A stretch of 64,000 nucleotides of DNA from Leptospira fluminis (GCF_004771275.1 NZ_RQEV01000011.1:248001-312000), one strand, 5' to 3'. Positions 1-8,708 are shown, counted from the first letter of the stretch. Translations and numbers: made by a program. The notes: generated by a model not told the origin, from the letters alone.

Positions 1-576
1 CGCTTCCAAAAATAAAAAACGGATTCTGGTCTTCGCATAAACGCCTGCCGGACGAATCGAATCCACGGCTTTAGCAAGCAAAGTGGGAACCTGCAAATGA
101 TCCACATCTCCTTCCACATCCAATTCGAAGGAGGCAGGACTTTTGGAACTCGGATCCAGAGGCTCTAGTCCGTCCAACAAATAACTCGAATCCAAATAGA
201 TCGGATCCAGATCGTTATACAATTCCTGGGGAATAAAGACTGTTCCGTTCTCCAAACCCGCGATATTCTTTCCGATCTCTATAATTTCGGGAAGCGTACC
301 TTTCGCAAGTCCCTTACTGATGGCGATCAGAATGAAGAGTCTGTACGTATCGTCGCTTTGCCCAGGTACGCGATCTTGGTTCAATAATTTTCCCAATGCG
401 TCCAAGTTTACCCCTGTCGCAAAGTAGATATATTCCAGATCCTTCAAAGCCTGAAGCTGGACTTCCACTTCGTCCAACTCTGCGGAAATCACACTCCATA
501 ATCTACCGAGAAAGGAACCGGAGTCCCGATTCAAAATAGACTGGGGAAATTTCTGTAATGCGTCTATGGCGCTCAT
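1..576 (-). CDS. DUF2612-like phage tail protein, C-terminus outside window
   Basis: An open frame of 192 codons runs from ATG at 576 to the window edge with no stop, so the C-terminus is missing. The start overlaps the stop of the baseplate J gene (ATGA), the coupling seen through most of this cassette. The N-terminal part has the pattern LDALGKLLNQDR followed by SDDTYR and then KGTLPEIIEI, which matches the conserved block of DUF2612-type proteins encoded right after baseplate J in contractile-tail phages. It probably joins the baseplate to the fibre. The family match is from memory of the motif; the precise role is inference. Confidence 0.7.
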   Translation of the reverse strand, partial: MSAIDALQKFPQSILNRDSGSFLGRLWSVISAELDEVEVQLQALKDLEYIYFATGVNLDALGKLLNQDRVPGQSDDTYRLFILIAISKGLAKGTLPEIIEIGKNIAGLENGTVFIPQELYNDLDPIYLDSSYLLDGLEPLDPSSKSPASFELDVEGDVDHLQVPTLLAKAVDSIRPAGVYAKTRIRFLFLEA

Positions 577-1775
577 GATACGTTGACCGTCACGTTAGCG
601 GTAAAAGTCTGGGCGAATTCGGTAGGGCCGAGAACCAATTTGGCCGAAGAAGTCGGAACAGTCGGAGCGAATGCCATCCAGACCGTAACATCGTCTATCC
701 CCGGGATTTTGTCGAAACCCGCTACTATTTCCCAAGCCACGACGCTTTGACCCACATCCAGGCCGTGATATTCTATCACCTGTGTGCCGATCGTATCCGC
801 TCCACCGATCGTCTGAATCACCTTCGTTTTTATAAGTGGAATATTCGAATCCGACCAATTCGCATTTTTCGTAATATTCACGATGACATTGATCGTTCTA
901 TCCGTCGGAACGGACCAGTTCATTACGTGAGTTTGTCCATTTGCATCCGCGACGGTATAAGAATGGGTTCCTACGGTTTCGATACCTGCGGGCTTGGAAT
1001 TGAAAATTGCCTGGCCCAGATCGCTATCGGAAGCGGTTCCGGAGACTACGATTTCGATGGAATGCGGAGGTCTTCCGGAAGCGTCCGCCGTATTCGCAGC
1101 GTTCTCATAAACGAAAACGGTAGTGACGTTAGGAACATTTAAGATCGCTTCCCGAATTGCCGGAAGGGACGAACCGCCGGAAGACTCTCGATCCTTATAA
1201 CGTTGCCTTAATTCCGCGTCCGTTTCCACGAGTCCCCCTCCTAGCGAAGGTTGGTTGTTCGAGACACTACTGATTCCGGTCATAGGAGTAACTATGTTCG
1301 TAATCGATGCGGCGGGGACGTTTGTTTGCGGTCCTGTATCGATACTACGAAACGTGAAATCCGTTCCTGCCGAACCGGTCAATATTCCGGGAGTAACGAT
1401 TTCGAATTGGATGCCTTGAGAAGTCTGAATGATAAAGCCGGGGGCGACGGTGGCACCGGCCGTTCCCTGAACCGTCACTTGAACCACCGATTTCCTAGCC
1501 GGAAGACGTGAAATCCCTCCTTGAGCAACGATCCGATCGAGCTGGACCCCCTCTGCTAGATTGATGTATTTGGAATAATAGGTGTCCTCTAACCCCTGCC
1601 AGACAGAATCGATTTCCTTCGCGACGTTCTGGAGAATCATTCCGACCTCTCCATACGCAGAGAGATCCACATCCGGTCCGAAATTTTCCGGCAACCTTGC
1701 TCGGTCCTCCAAGGACTGTAATATATCCGAATAAAGCTTCCGACTGAAACCTTGGGGAGTCACTCCGAACGTCAT
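573..1775 (-). CDS. Baseplate J-like wedge protein
   Basis: This 400-residue protein has the layout of the baseplate J family (P2 gpJ, Mu gp47, T4 gp6). An N-terminal helical region (PENFGPDVDLSAYGE) is followed by a beta-rich middle with the typical ETDAELRQRYKDRES segment near residues 185-200, where the family has its conserved E(T)D..LR.R motif, and then a C-terminal domain. Baseplate J proteins form the wedge ring around the hub that triggers sheath contraction. Its ATG overlaps the stop of the gp25-like gene upstream and its stop overlaps the next start, so translation is probably coupled. Confidence 0.93.
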   Translation of the reverse strand: MTFGVTPQGFSRKLYSDILQSLEDRARLPENFGPDVDLSAYGEVGMILQNVAKEIDSVWQGLEDTYYSKYINLAEGVQLDRIVAQGGISRLPARKSVVQVTVQGTAGATVAPGFIIQTSQGIQFEIVTPGILTGSAGTDFTFRSIDTGPQTNVPAASITNIVTPMTGISSVSNNQPSLGGGLVETDAELRQRYKDRESSGGSSLPAIREAILNVPNVTTVFVYENAANTADASGRPPHSIEIVVSGTASDSDLGQAIFNSKPAGIETVGTHSYTVADANGQTHVMNWSVPTDRTINVIVNITKNANWSDSNIPLIKTKVIQTIGGADTIGTQVIEYHGLDVGQSVVAWEIVAGFDKIPGIDDVTVWMAFAPTVPTSSAKLVLGPTEFAQTFTANVTVNVS

Positions 1776-2131
1776 AAACTGCCTCCCGAAACCGTACCGT
1801 CGACGAGTCCCAGACTGGTTTGCACTTCAAAAGTGATAGACACCGATCGATCGGACCGATCAAAACTTGCATCCAGCTTATTGATGGAAATAACGGAGGG
1901 TTCCTTTAATAACGCCGTTTTGATTTCATTTATAAAAGCGGTGCGGGAAAATCCCGACCGATCCACTAACCCGAACCAATCTATTCCTTCTGAAGGCGAC
2001 AAGTACCACTCTCCGAGAAAAAGTTTCAATCGGTTTCCGAGAATCTGTCGCAAAGCGTCTATGCCTTCCAACACGACCAATCTACCGTTTTCGTATACCA
2101 AATCGTTATTTTCTATCTTTAACGTTTTCAT
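1772..2131 (-). CDS. gp25/gpW-like baseplate protein
   Basis: A 119-residue protein of the size and pattern of the gp25-like/DUF2634 group. It has a short N-terminal strand, then GIDALRQILGNRLKLFLGEW followed by LSPSEGIDWF. This is the usual arrangement of a helix, the LGEW turn and a G-(I/V)-D/P-(W/Y) stretch. T4 gp25-like proteins have a lysozyme-unrelated fold and join sheath to wedge at baseplate level. It lies between spike and baseplate J with 4-base overlaps on both sides, the standard order spike, gp25, J. Confidence 0.88.
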   Translation of the reverse strand: MKTLKIENNDLVYENGRLVVLEGIDALRQILGNRLKLFLGEWYLSPSEGIDWFGLVDRSGFSRTAFINEIKTALLKEPSVISINKLDASFDRSDRSVSITFEVQTSLGLVDGTVSGGSL

Positions 2132-2754
2132 AATGGAGTACCTGGTATATTCGTCATGCCCGCAGGTCCGGAATACGCGTGAGTGTGTGCGTTAAATCCG
2201 GCTTTGATCTGTCCGATGGACAATCCGTTTTCGATTACGTGTCCTCCTTCCAGATTTCCGGACGCTTTCAAATCCCCGGTGATCTCTACGCCGGAGGAGC
2301 CGATGGATATTTCCGTCGAACCCACTTTTAACACCAATTTCTCGTTTTCGAATTTTATTAAATTCTGCGGCTCGCTCCAGGAATTGGAGGCGATCCTTCC
2401 AAGAACACAGGCGTTCTCCATTCCGAAAATTTTCGAATCGGGAGTAACTGTTTGCTTTTGACCAGTCATACTTCCGGCCATGTCGAAGGTGGAAAACCCG
2501 ACCCAAACAAGATCCCCTTGTTGATAAAAAGGTTTAATATAACAGTCGGCCCCGATTTGAACGAACTGAACCGGAACCCCGGGAAGAATCGGATAGTCGG
2601 AGGTTTCGTTTAAAATATTCCGTTCCTGCACGAGCGGAAGAACGTCTGCACGCATCGCAGACCCGTCGAAAGATTCAATTTTACAAACCATACCGACTTG
2701 GATTCCGCGCTCCCGCATATCCACGTATGTCTCCAGAAGTTCGGCAAAGCTCAT
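2128..2754 (-). CDS. Gp138-type membrane-puncturing spike protein (gpV-like)
   Basis: I choose ATG 2754 (208 residues), which overlaps the preceding hub stop as ATGA; an extra eight codons upstream are open but lack this coupling. Residues from about 20 on fit the Gp138 N-terminal OB-fold: VCKIESFDG, RADVLPLVQ, PILPGVPVQF, then PFYQQGDLVWVGF. The C-terminal part is repetitive beta (LKVGSTEISIGSSGVEI), suggesting the triple-stranded needle, and ends in a short NIPGTPL tail. The protein is expected to sit at the tip of the hub and pierce the outer membrane of the target cell. Confidence 0.87.
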   Translation of the reverse strand: MSFAELLETYVDMRERGIQVGMVCKIESFDGSAMRADVLPLVQERNILNETSDYPILPGVPVQFVQIGADCYIKPFYQQGDLVWVGFSTFDMAGSMTGQKQTVTPDSKIFGMENACVLGRIASNSWSEPQNLIKFENEKLVLKVGSTEISIGSSGVEITGDLKASGNLEGGHVIENGLSIGQIKAGFNAHTHAYSGPAGMTNIPGTPL

Positions 2755-3545
2755 ATAGGTTCCACCTCGAACTCGCAATACGCATCCCCGAACGTAGAGA
2801 ATGTGCGGTTTACTTTACAGATTTTCGCCCGAACATTCACTTCTTCGGATTTGATTTGGACTACGCTTCCAAGAATCAAATTGTATAGGAAAAGAGTTTT
2901 GATTTTGTATCCGTAAGACGTTTTTTCCGGTCTTTCCAGAAGACCGGAAGCCGGGTCCAAACTGACGATGGACGTAACGTTCGGATTGGAAGGAATGATC
3001 GTTAATAATCCGTTCTTAAAGAAAAAATCCGAATTCGTATCTCTCGAAATCTTAGCAATCGACTCACGGAATCCTCGCAATACGATCGATTCGTAAAACT
3101 TCCCGACCCCCAACGTGATTTCTCCCGGAGTAAGATTCAGGGTTTTGCAGATGTCCCTCACAATAGCTTCCGCGGAGGAATTCTTGTACGACTTATTGAT
3201 CATCGCGGTTCCCCATCTCGTAGCTGCGTCGGAGATCTTGATTTCCAGAATCCGGTCCTGTGCTTCGCGGGTTAAAGTGTATGCGAAGGCTTCGCCTAAA
3301 ATCACCGTGCCGGAGTCCTCCTTGTATCCGGCGGAAACCGTAACCGTGGGAAAGACCTTTCCTCCGCCTTTCGGTTTTGCATCGAAGACGCCGACAGTTT
3401 CCGGAGCCGGGTTGTATAACTTCAACGTAGCCGATTGGGGGCCCTTAAACTTGATTTCCTGGGTGAACTCTATGGAAAACGGCGGAAAGGAAAAGGACCT
3501 ATCCGCTACGCTGACGGTCGCCACACGATTGTATAAAGCGGTCAT
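2751..3545 (-). CDS. gp27-like baseplate hub protein
   Basis: 264 residues, start ATG 3545 overlapping the previous stop. Hub features visible are an N-terminal region with FSIEFTQEIKFKG and TLKLYNPAPET, a middle part with AEAIVRDICKTLNLTPGEI, and SIAKISRDTNSDFFFKNGLL typical of late-control-D/gp27-type hub folds, and a C-terminal half binding the spike. Position between the small plug gene and the spike supports this. Sequence identity in this family is low, so the assignment rests on context, size and pattern rather than a single motif. Confidence 0.8.
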   Translation of the reverse strand: MTALYNRVATVSVADRSFSFPPFSIEFTQEIKFKGPQSATLKLYNPAPETVGVFDAKPKGGGKVFPTVTVSAGYKEDSGTVILGEAFAYTLTREAQDRILEIKISDAATRWGTAMINKSYKNSSAEAIVRDICKTLNLTPGEITLGVGKFYESIVLRGFRESIAKISRDTNSDFFFKNGLLTIIPSNPNVTSIVSLDPASGLLERPEKTSYGYKIKTLFLYNLILGSVVQIKSEEVNVRAKICKVNRTFSTFGDAYCEFEVEPI

Positions 3546-3883
3546 GATGAAATAACGTTCCCCAATAAGAGAAGGATTGTCGAACCGAAGGACGCTTCGT
3601 TGACTACTTGACCTTGTAAGACGCTTGCTTGCTCGATCTCTTGCGGATTCAAAGGCAGGATTAGGCGATTCAGGTTCAAGCCGTCCACTACGGAATCTAC
3701 CAGAACCGCACCGTATAATATTTTAGTTATGATTAAAACGTTACCGTCCAAATCAGCGATCGTGCAGGTGTAAAAATCCTTCCGATCGTTATAAAGGAAT
3801 AAGAAGGAATATGTTTCTCCGATCATAAAATCCTTCTGAACGGGGACTTCGTCTACGGTTACGGGCAGGTAGAACAGATCCAA
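3542..3883 (-). CDS. Pam3 gp18-like baseplate plug protein
   Basis: A 113-residue protein with the signature of the cyanophage Pam3 gp18 plug domain: FMIGETYSFLFLYNDR, then YTCTIADLDGNVLI, then a hydrophobic GAVLVDSVVDGLNLNRLILPL stretch (given here as its key positions, residues about 20-90). In phages of this type the plug closes the central channel of the baseplate hub. The gene lies between the Dit-like protein and the hub, which is the usual position. I am fairly sure of the family from pattern; no alignment was run. Confidence 0.75.
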   Translation of the reverse strand: MDLFYLPVTVDEVPVQKDFMIGETYSFLFLYNDRKDFYTCTIADLDGNVLIITKILYGAVLVDSVVDGLNLNRLILPLNPQEIEQASVLQGQVVNEASFGSTILLLLGNVISS

Positions 3884-3889
3884 AACGAC

Positions 3890-4462
3890 TTACCCTCCCC
3901 TTACTGCCGAACATGAGGGCTTGTTCGCGCCTGCGTTTCCCGAGATCGAAGCTTTGGCAGGCTGGGTCAGACCTTTTTTTACCGGTGATTTTGCATCTAC
4001 CGTCTTCGATTCGACTATATTGATTTGTTTCAATTTGAATTGGAGCTGTCGTCCCTGCCCCAAATCGACGCTTTGTTCCTCCGAGTACGACTCGATGACG
4101 ACGTTCTCGATACTCTCCCCGTAATAAAAGTATTTCAGGATTTCCTTATTATCCATCCATTGCTTCAGAAGATCCAAACGTTCTTTGACGTTTTTGTTGA
4201 AAAACGACATCGGATCTAGGGGGTCCCAATCGGCATCCGAAATGATCGCGGAAAAATTGACTGTGATCGGATCCGAACTGACATGATCGGTAACGTCCGA
4301 ACCCTTTTCGATCGCGTGATTCGTAACGGAAGCGGACCGATCTATAGAGATACTCGTGGTGGAATCGAAAACGATACTGTCACCGGAAGACTTTAAGGAG
4401 GTCTGACCGTCCGCGCCGAAAAGCCCGAACCCATTCGAAATTCTATTCGCTAAAGAAGGCAT
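3890..4462 (-). CDS. Dit-like tail/baseplate protein
   Basis: I place the start at ATG 4462 (190 residues), one base after the tape-measure stop; the thirteen-codon extension upstream lies inside the tape-measure gene. The N-terminal domain carries SASVTNHAIEKGSDVTDHV followed by DPITVNFSAIISDA, which is the hallmark of the Dit-like N-terminal domain (usually HPVE-GADITDHV). Such proteins form the ring connecting tail tube and hub. The C-terminal tail rich in Lys, Pro, Ala and Gly looks disordered. Confidence 0.82.
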   Translation of the reverse strand: MPSLANRISNGFGLFGADGQTSLKSSGDSIVFDSTTSISIDRSASVTNHAIEKGSDVTDHVSSDPITVNFSAIISDADWDPLDPMSFFNKNVKERLDLLKQWMDNKEILKYFYYGESIENVVIESYSEEQSVDLGQGRQLQFKLKQINIVESKTVDAKSPVKKGLTQPAKASISGNAGANKPSCSAVRGG

Positions 4463-4463
4463 A

Positions 4464-6104
4464 TTACGGGATCGCCATTCCGAGTCTGGCAGGCAAAACA
4501 TCCTGAGACAATTCGTCCAAGGCTTTCAGAACCGCATCTTTGATTTCTTGCCCTGCTGCAGCCGGTCCACTCACGTTCACAGTTAAGGTTCCGACTACGC
4601 TCTGGATTACTATCGAATTTGAACCGCCAAATGTTCCGTTCGGAAGGATTTTACCCGACGAACCCGGAGAGAAAAGTTCCGGACCTCGCTCTCCGACCAA
4701 ATACGTTTTTCCCGCGGAAACGGGACCGCCGGAAGCTTTACCCGGAGGGCGGGAGGAATCCCCGAATTCTATCATATTAATGATGGACGCCAGCTTCGAG
4801 AATACTCCACCGGCAAATTGTTTCGAAATCCATGCAAATAGACTTATAAAAGCCGTTTTGATTTGATCGAAGTATAAAAAGATACCTGCAATCGGGAATA
4901 GGAGAGTAATGATTAAGCGACCGTACGTCCGGAAAAAATTGACCAAATTGTTAAAGGCGTTCTTGATCCAATTGATTCCGGCCATGAAAGAATTTATCAC
5001 ATTGTTTTTAAAATCGGCAAAGGGACCGAAAAAGTTTCCGATCGCAGATTCTCCTCCTTTTAGCCAAAGGATCAAATCGCGCACCGCGAACGCAGTGGTA
5101 ATGACAGGACCTGTAAAAGCGTTCGTAAGGGAGACCAAAGCAACAAATGCATTTTCCAATCTCTCCGCCCCATCTTTCGAATCTGCAAAATAATTCACTA
5201 CAGAGGCAAATTTATCAGCTAAATGACCTGCACTAACCAATAAGTGACCTACCGCTCCATGCAATTTTTCCAATGAATTACTGAACTGCTGATCGGCATA
5301 AGCCCCGGACAGAATGATTCGATTGTATTCTTCCTGCAAAGCAGACATGGCTTTCTGATCGCGGGTATATTTTTCTAAAAGCGTTTTCCTTTCTGCCTCG
5401 GAAAGAGAATACAAGTCGGACATTTTTCTTCCAGTCGTCGCTGCAACTTTTTCAAACGTCCCGAAAGAACGCGTAATAAAATCGATCGAGGCTCCGTATT
5501 CCAGAGCCGCTTTAGCGGCCTCATTCATTTCCTTCGGGGAAAAAAGATTTCTGGATTGGTCCGCAGCGTTTTTCAGTGCCTTCTCTAATTCTGGGTAACT
5601 AGATCCCGTAAGATTTTTTAACTGAAGCTTCTGCCTTTCCAACTCGCCCGAAACTTTTACCGATTCCTTAAAAAAATCGAACAAAAAGCCTGCGGCATCC
5701 GATGCATAATTCTTTAACTTACCTCCGCTACCATTCTTTCCATCGGCAGCAGCAGCATCCGTCGGCGGAGGTCCGATACGCCGAATCCTTTCCCGGGATT
5801 TATCCAAGCCTTTGGTCGCGGAAGAAAATTTTTGTATCGTCGATTTTAGGTTCGAAAACGCATTTTTAAATTGGCCCGCCAAAGGTTTGACATTCCCAAG
5901 AAGATCCTTAAACCCGCGAGGAAGTTCGCGAATGCTTTTTTCGACATTACGGAATTGGGTTGAGAGAGGTTTTATCGCCGTGACTAGGCCACGCAAACTC
6001 TGGGAAGCTCCCGTTGCCTGTTTTGCAAGAGCAAGGAGTTCGGTACCGACCTTCCTCGCCTGAGAAGCAAGTTGGCGCATTTCTTTCAACCAAGCCTCGT
6101 CCAT
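4464..6104 (-). CDS. Tail tape measure protein
   Basis: 546 residues. The first 150 residues are helical and likely coiled coil, a middle region (about 330-420) holds strongly hydrophobic segments such as TLLFPIAGIFLYFDQI, and the C-terminus has the recurrent tape-measure signature ASGGPVSAGKTYLVGERGPE followed by LFSPGSSGKILPN. It spans the tube lumen and sets tail length. At about 1.5 angstrom per residue 546 residues would correspond to a short tail, roughly 80 nm. Start ATG 6104 overlaps the TAA of the chaperone frame by one base. Confidence 0.93.
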   Translation of the reverse strand: MDEAWLKEMRQLASQARKVGTELLALAKQATGASQSLRGLVTAIKPLSTQFRNVEKSIRELPRGFKDLLGNVKPLAGQFKNAFSNLKSTIQKFSSATKGLDKSRERIRRIGPPPTDAAAADGKNGSGGKLKNYASDAAGFLFDFFKESVKVSGELERQKLQLKNLTGSSYPELEKALKNAADQSRNLFSPKEMNEAAKAALEYGASIDFITRSFGTFEKVAATTGRKMSDLYSLSEAERKTLLEKYTRDQKAMSALQEEYNRIILSGAYADQQFSNSLEKLHGAVGHLLVSAGHLADKFASVVNYFADSKDGAERLENAFVALVSLTNAFTGPVITTAFAVRDLILWLKGGESAIGNFFGPFADFKNNVINSFMAGINWIKNAFNNLVNFFRTYGRLIITLLFPIAGIFLYFDQIKTAFISLFAWISKQFAGGVFSKLASIINMIEFGDSSRPPGKASGGPVSAGKTYLVGERGPELFSPGSSGKILPNGTFGGSNSIVIQSVVGTLTVNVSGPAAAGQEIKDAVLKALDELSQDVLPARLGMAIP

Positions 6105-6313
6105 TAACCTTTACCGGATTTTCCCTTCATTGATTGTTTTTGCTCTTTAATCATCCGATCGACTAAAAGATTCGCCTTTGCCAAATCGCGAGGATGCATC
6201 ATACACGCTTCGGTATAGGTTAAGATGCCGTTCACTACCGGTCTCCAAAGCGCGATTTCTTCATCCAATTCACGCTTTAGTCGGAATTCCTCCAGTCGAT
6301 TGATCTGCGCCAA
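6104..6313 (-). CDS. Tail assembly chaperone, downstream frame (probable frameshift extension)
   Basis: A 69-residue frame if started at TTG 6313, but no Shine-Dalgarno sequence precedes that codon and the frame is open well upstream, at least to 6421 and alongside the upstream chaperone. Upstream of TTG it reads SSYLDFLEGTWSPDF and DQKTVQHLAQIN, which is protein-like. The simplest reading is that this part is made as a fusion to the upstream chaperone by ribosomal frameshifting, as in lambda G/GT and Mu gp41-type genes. The relationship of frames requires +1 (or -2). The C-terminal portion contains RDLAKANLLVDRMI, helical and charged. Confidence 0.6.
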   Translation of the reverse strand: MAQINRLEEFRLKRELDEEIALWRPVVNGILTYTEACMMHPRDLAKANLLVDRMIKEQKQSMKGKSGKG

Positions 6314-6680
6314 ATGCTGTACCGTTTTCTGGTCGAGCTTCTGGCCAGGAAAATCCGGGCTCCAAGTCCCCTCTAAGAAATCGAGGTAGGATGATTTCCC
6401 ACACCTCCTCGAGTTCGCGTATCCATTGTTTCAGCTCGTTTCTCTGTAATAAAACAGCCCTTCCCTCGGGTCCTAAGGGCCCGTCTATGGAAAGCTTAGG
6501 AGCTCCATTTTCCGGAAACACCACATGCTCGAAGCAATATTCCAAAACAACGGAAAGATCCATATTCCCGTCCGTAATCCGAAACATCTTTGACTTTAAC
6601 TTAATCCATTCTTTTGTTCCGGGATGCTGTAGAACGTACTGCTTGCCATTTACCGAAATTTGTTCCTGATATGCCGACAT
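6270..6680 (-). CDS. Tail assembly chaperone (gpG-like), upstream frame
   Basis: 136 residues, ATG 6680 preceded by AAGGAA at good spacing. It sits between tube and tape measure, the universal site of tail assembly chaperones. The protein is a small mixed alpha/beta domain with a putative substrate-binding part (VLQHPGTKEWIKLKS) and a Gly/Pro-rich end. Its last 44 bases overlap the downstream chaperone frame, and the real overlap of open frames is longer. Chaperone function is assigned from position and architecture, not from a recognised motif. Confidence 0.65.
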   Translation of the reverse strand: MSAYQEQISVNGKQYVLQHPGTKEWIKLKSKMFRITDGNMDLSVVLEYCFEHVVFPENGAPKLSIDGPLGPEGRAVLLQRNELKQWIRELEEVWEIILPRFLRGDLEPGFSWPEARPENGTAFGADQSTGGIPTKA

Positions 6681-6714
6681 GTGATTTCCTTGGTATTTTT
6701 ATTTCGAAAGCGGA

Positions 6715-7131
6715 TTATAGATGGGACTTGTTCAAATCAGCGCACATCAACACCCATTCCACTTCGGTCTCATCCATTGCGAACTCTTTGTCCGGTTCCG
6801 CGTTGATCCACGCTTGACTCGACATAGCCATGAATTTCCCGTCGGAATTATTCTTAACCAAAACCGGAAAAGCGGAAGGTTGGTATTTGATCAGATCGAG
6901 AAAGGCATTGTCCGGAGAAGTTCCTTTTAACTTAAACGTGATGGTCCCCGAAGTGTTATTGTTCTTCGTCCTGGAAATTTCCCCTTTTGCACCCACATGG
7001 GTCTTATAATTATCACTAACAGTTCGTTTAATGGAAATAAAGGTGCCGTCGGAAAATCCCGAGACCAGCCTCCCCGAAATGGAAAGCGTCACTTCGTTGG
7101 GATCGTACGTTCCTAGAAATTTGTCAGCCAT
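6715..7131 (-). CDS. Tail tube protein, DUF3277 type
   Basis: 138 residues, ATG 7131 with AAGGAG seven bases upstream. The order FLGTYDPNEVTLSISGRLV, SGTITFKLKGTSPDNAFLDL, then INAEPDKEF matches DUF3277 tube proteins, which stack as hexamers to form the inner tube of contractile phages. It follows the sheath gene directly, the usual order. The many Asn and Thr residues and lack of membrane segments agree with a structural protein. Confidence 0.87.
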   Translation of the reverse strand: MADKFLGTYDPNEVTLSISGRLVSGFSDGTFISIKRTVSDNYKTHVGAKGEISRTKNNNTSGTITFKLKGTSPDNAFLDLIKYQPSAFPVLVKNNSDGKFMAMSSQAWINAEPDKEFAMDETEVEWVLMCADLNKSHL

Positions 7132-7142
7132 CGTTGGTCTCC

Positions 7143-8171
7143 TTAAACCGTAATCAATCCGTTGACGTTAACCTTATGAATCGCACCGGCCAGATAATAA
7201 ACGAACTGGACGCCGTTTAAGGCGCGATTCGCCCTATCCGTGGCGGAAAGATTCGCTCGCAAAGGGACCGTTACTTGACTCATGTACACTTTGTCGTCCG
7301 AAAGTTTCAAATCGTCCGCCGACGCTGCCTTTGCAACGATGCCTGCATCGCCCGCCCTTTTTAGAACGTCTCGGACTACGCTTTCGACCTGCGCTATTCC
7401 GGTGTCGTCTAATGAAACTTTATTGTTATTTAGAAAAAGGGAAAGTAGTCCCGTATTCAACTGGTCTTCCACCCAGTCCTGTCCGATGATGACGTCGACG
7501 AATTCGCCTGAAGTTGCCACACCCTCGTTCACGTAAATCGCTCCGGAAAGTTCCTGGAGCGCTTGTCCGTGCTCCGTACGAATCGTGGTCAATTGGGTTT
7601 TGGTAAAGGTACTGGCATTTTGACCGTTCAAACGCTTCCATTTGAACGTAGTGGAACCGGGTTGCTTCGGAATATTCTGCCCTACCCAAGCACATTCAGG
7701 ATAATCCTCCGGATGATTGTCGTGGATCAGATAGGACTCTCTGTCTACGTTCCTTGAATCCAGGGACGTAGCGTCGGAGGAGCATCCGAAAAAGAATTTC
7801 TTATTGGAATTCGCCCAGGTTCCGGCCGCGTTCAAATCCGCCTTAACTCGGGAAGTGATGCAGACTGCATAAAAATTATCGTCCAGCTCGCGGAGAGCGT
7901 CTAGTGCGGTGGCGATCGGGTCGTGAGAGATCGCGACCATTATATCTTGAGGGCTCGGCGACTGCGCGAACATTGCAGCGGCCATTTTATAAACGTCGTC
8001 CGAAGAAGTGAAGCCGGCCGAAGTAAGGTCCGTTAAACCGGATATAATGTATTTCCGTAAGGTGGTTGCGGTCGAGTCCGCCGCTCTTAGGATCAAAGGA
8101 CGGAAAGATTTTTGGGTCAATCCTTGCGTTCCCCGAGTTATATTGATCACTATGTCGTTGATAAACGCCAT
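7143..8171 (-). CDS. Contractile tail sheath protein, DUF3383 type
   Basis: 342 residues starting at ATG 8171 with AGGAG nine bases upstream. The N-terminus (INDIVINITRGTQGLTQ) and DIMVAISHDPIATALDALR are typical of DUF3383, a compact family of sheath proteins found in E217- and Pam3-like phages. The C-terminal part RANLSATDRANRALNGVQF then YYLAGAIHKVNVNG forms the domain that interlocks neighbouring subunits. Presence of a sheath shows that the tail is contractile. The protein is smaller than T4 gp18 but normal for this family. Confidence 0.9.
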   Translation of the reverse strand: MAFINDIVINITRGTQGLTQKSFRPLILRAADSTATTLRKYIISGLTDLTSAGFTSSDDVYKMAAAMFAQSPSPQDIMVAISHDPIATALDALRELDDNFYAVCITSRVKADLNAAGTWANSNKKFFFGCSSDATSLDSRNVDRESYLIHDNHPEDYPECAWVGQNIPKQPGSTTFKWKRLNGQNASTFTKTQLTTIRTEHGQALQELSGAIYVNEGVATSGEFVDVIIGQDWVEDQLNTGLLSLFLNNNKVSLDDTGIAQVESVVRDVLKRAGDAGIVAKAASADDLKLSDDKVYMSQVTVPLRANLSATDRANRALNGVQFVYYLAGAIHKVNVNGLITV

Positions 8172-8174
8172 TCT

Positions 8175-8708
8175 TTACACTCCTATTGTGATTGTACGAT
8201 TATGATTCCCGAATTGAGCTTGGATGCCGACCGAAGAAATCGCGTCTAAATTCTCCACGATTTCGTTCGTATAATCGAACCGGATCAGGAACGAAACCAG
8301 ATAAGACCAGGCTCCGTTTTGAAATGTACTTAAATCGTCCACGGTCAGGTTCAAAAACTTCGGAACGACTCCTTTCGACTTGCAAAAATCCGAATGATCC
8401 GATTTTGAAAACCAATTCAGAACCTTATCCGCCGCTTGCCAAACATCGTCGATGTTCGAATTGGAGTAGAAATTCAAGGCAAGCGTTCCTCTGTACTTTG
8501 CGTATCTCGTTCGAGTAACCTGCTTGGGGTTACCGGCGGTCGCCGTTTGAACAATACTGTTTTGATACGGAGCTTCTAACAGCCCCGAGATGACTCTATA
8601 GTTTCCGTACGGATACGCCGAACCGCTATGGTAAAATGGGACCATTACAACGGAAGTATCCGTCTGAATTTGAGCAAATATGGCCGAAAGAGTGGCTGAC
8701 GGAATCAA
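8175..8708 (-). CDS. Phage neck/tail terminator protein, LIC_12616-like
   Basis: 177 residues from TTG 8708; an in-frame TAG lies three codons before it and a GGGAG/TTAGG stretch upstream can serve as ribosome binding site. Size, position directly before the sheath gene and the pattern RVISGLLEAPYQ, YRGTLALNFYS, VDDLSTFQNGAWSYLVSF fit the gp12-like neck terminator family, of which Leptospira LIC_12616 proteins are members. It caps the tube and connects to the neck. It is the first gene of the visible cassette; nothing head-related precedes it. Confidence 0.75.
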   Translation of the reverse strand: MIPSATLSAIFAQIQTDTSVVMVPFYHSGSAYPYGNYRVISGLLEAPYQNSIVQTATAGNPKQVTRTRYAKYRGTLALNFYSNSNIDDVWQAADKVLNWFSKSDHSDFCKSKGVVPKFLNLTVDDLSTFQNGAWSYLVSFLIRFDYTNEIVENLDAISSVGIQAQFGNHNRTITIGV

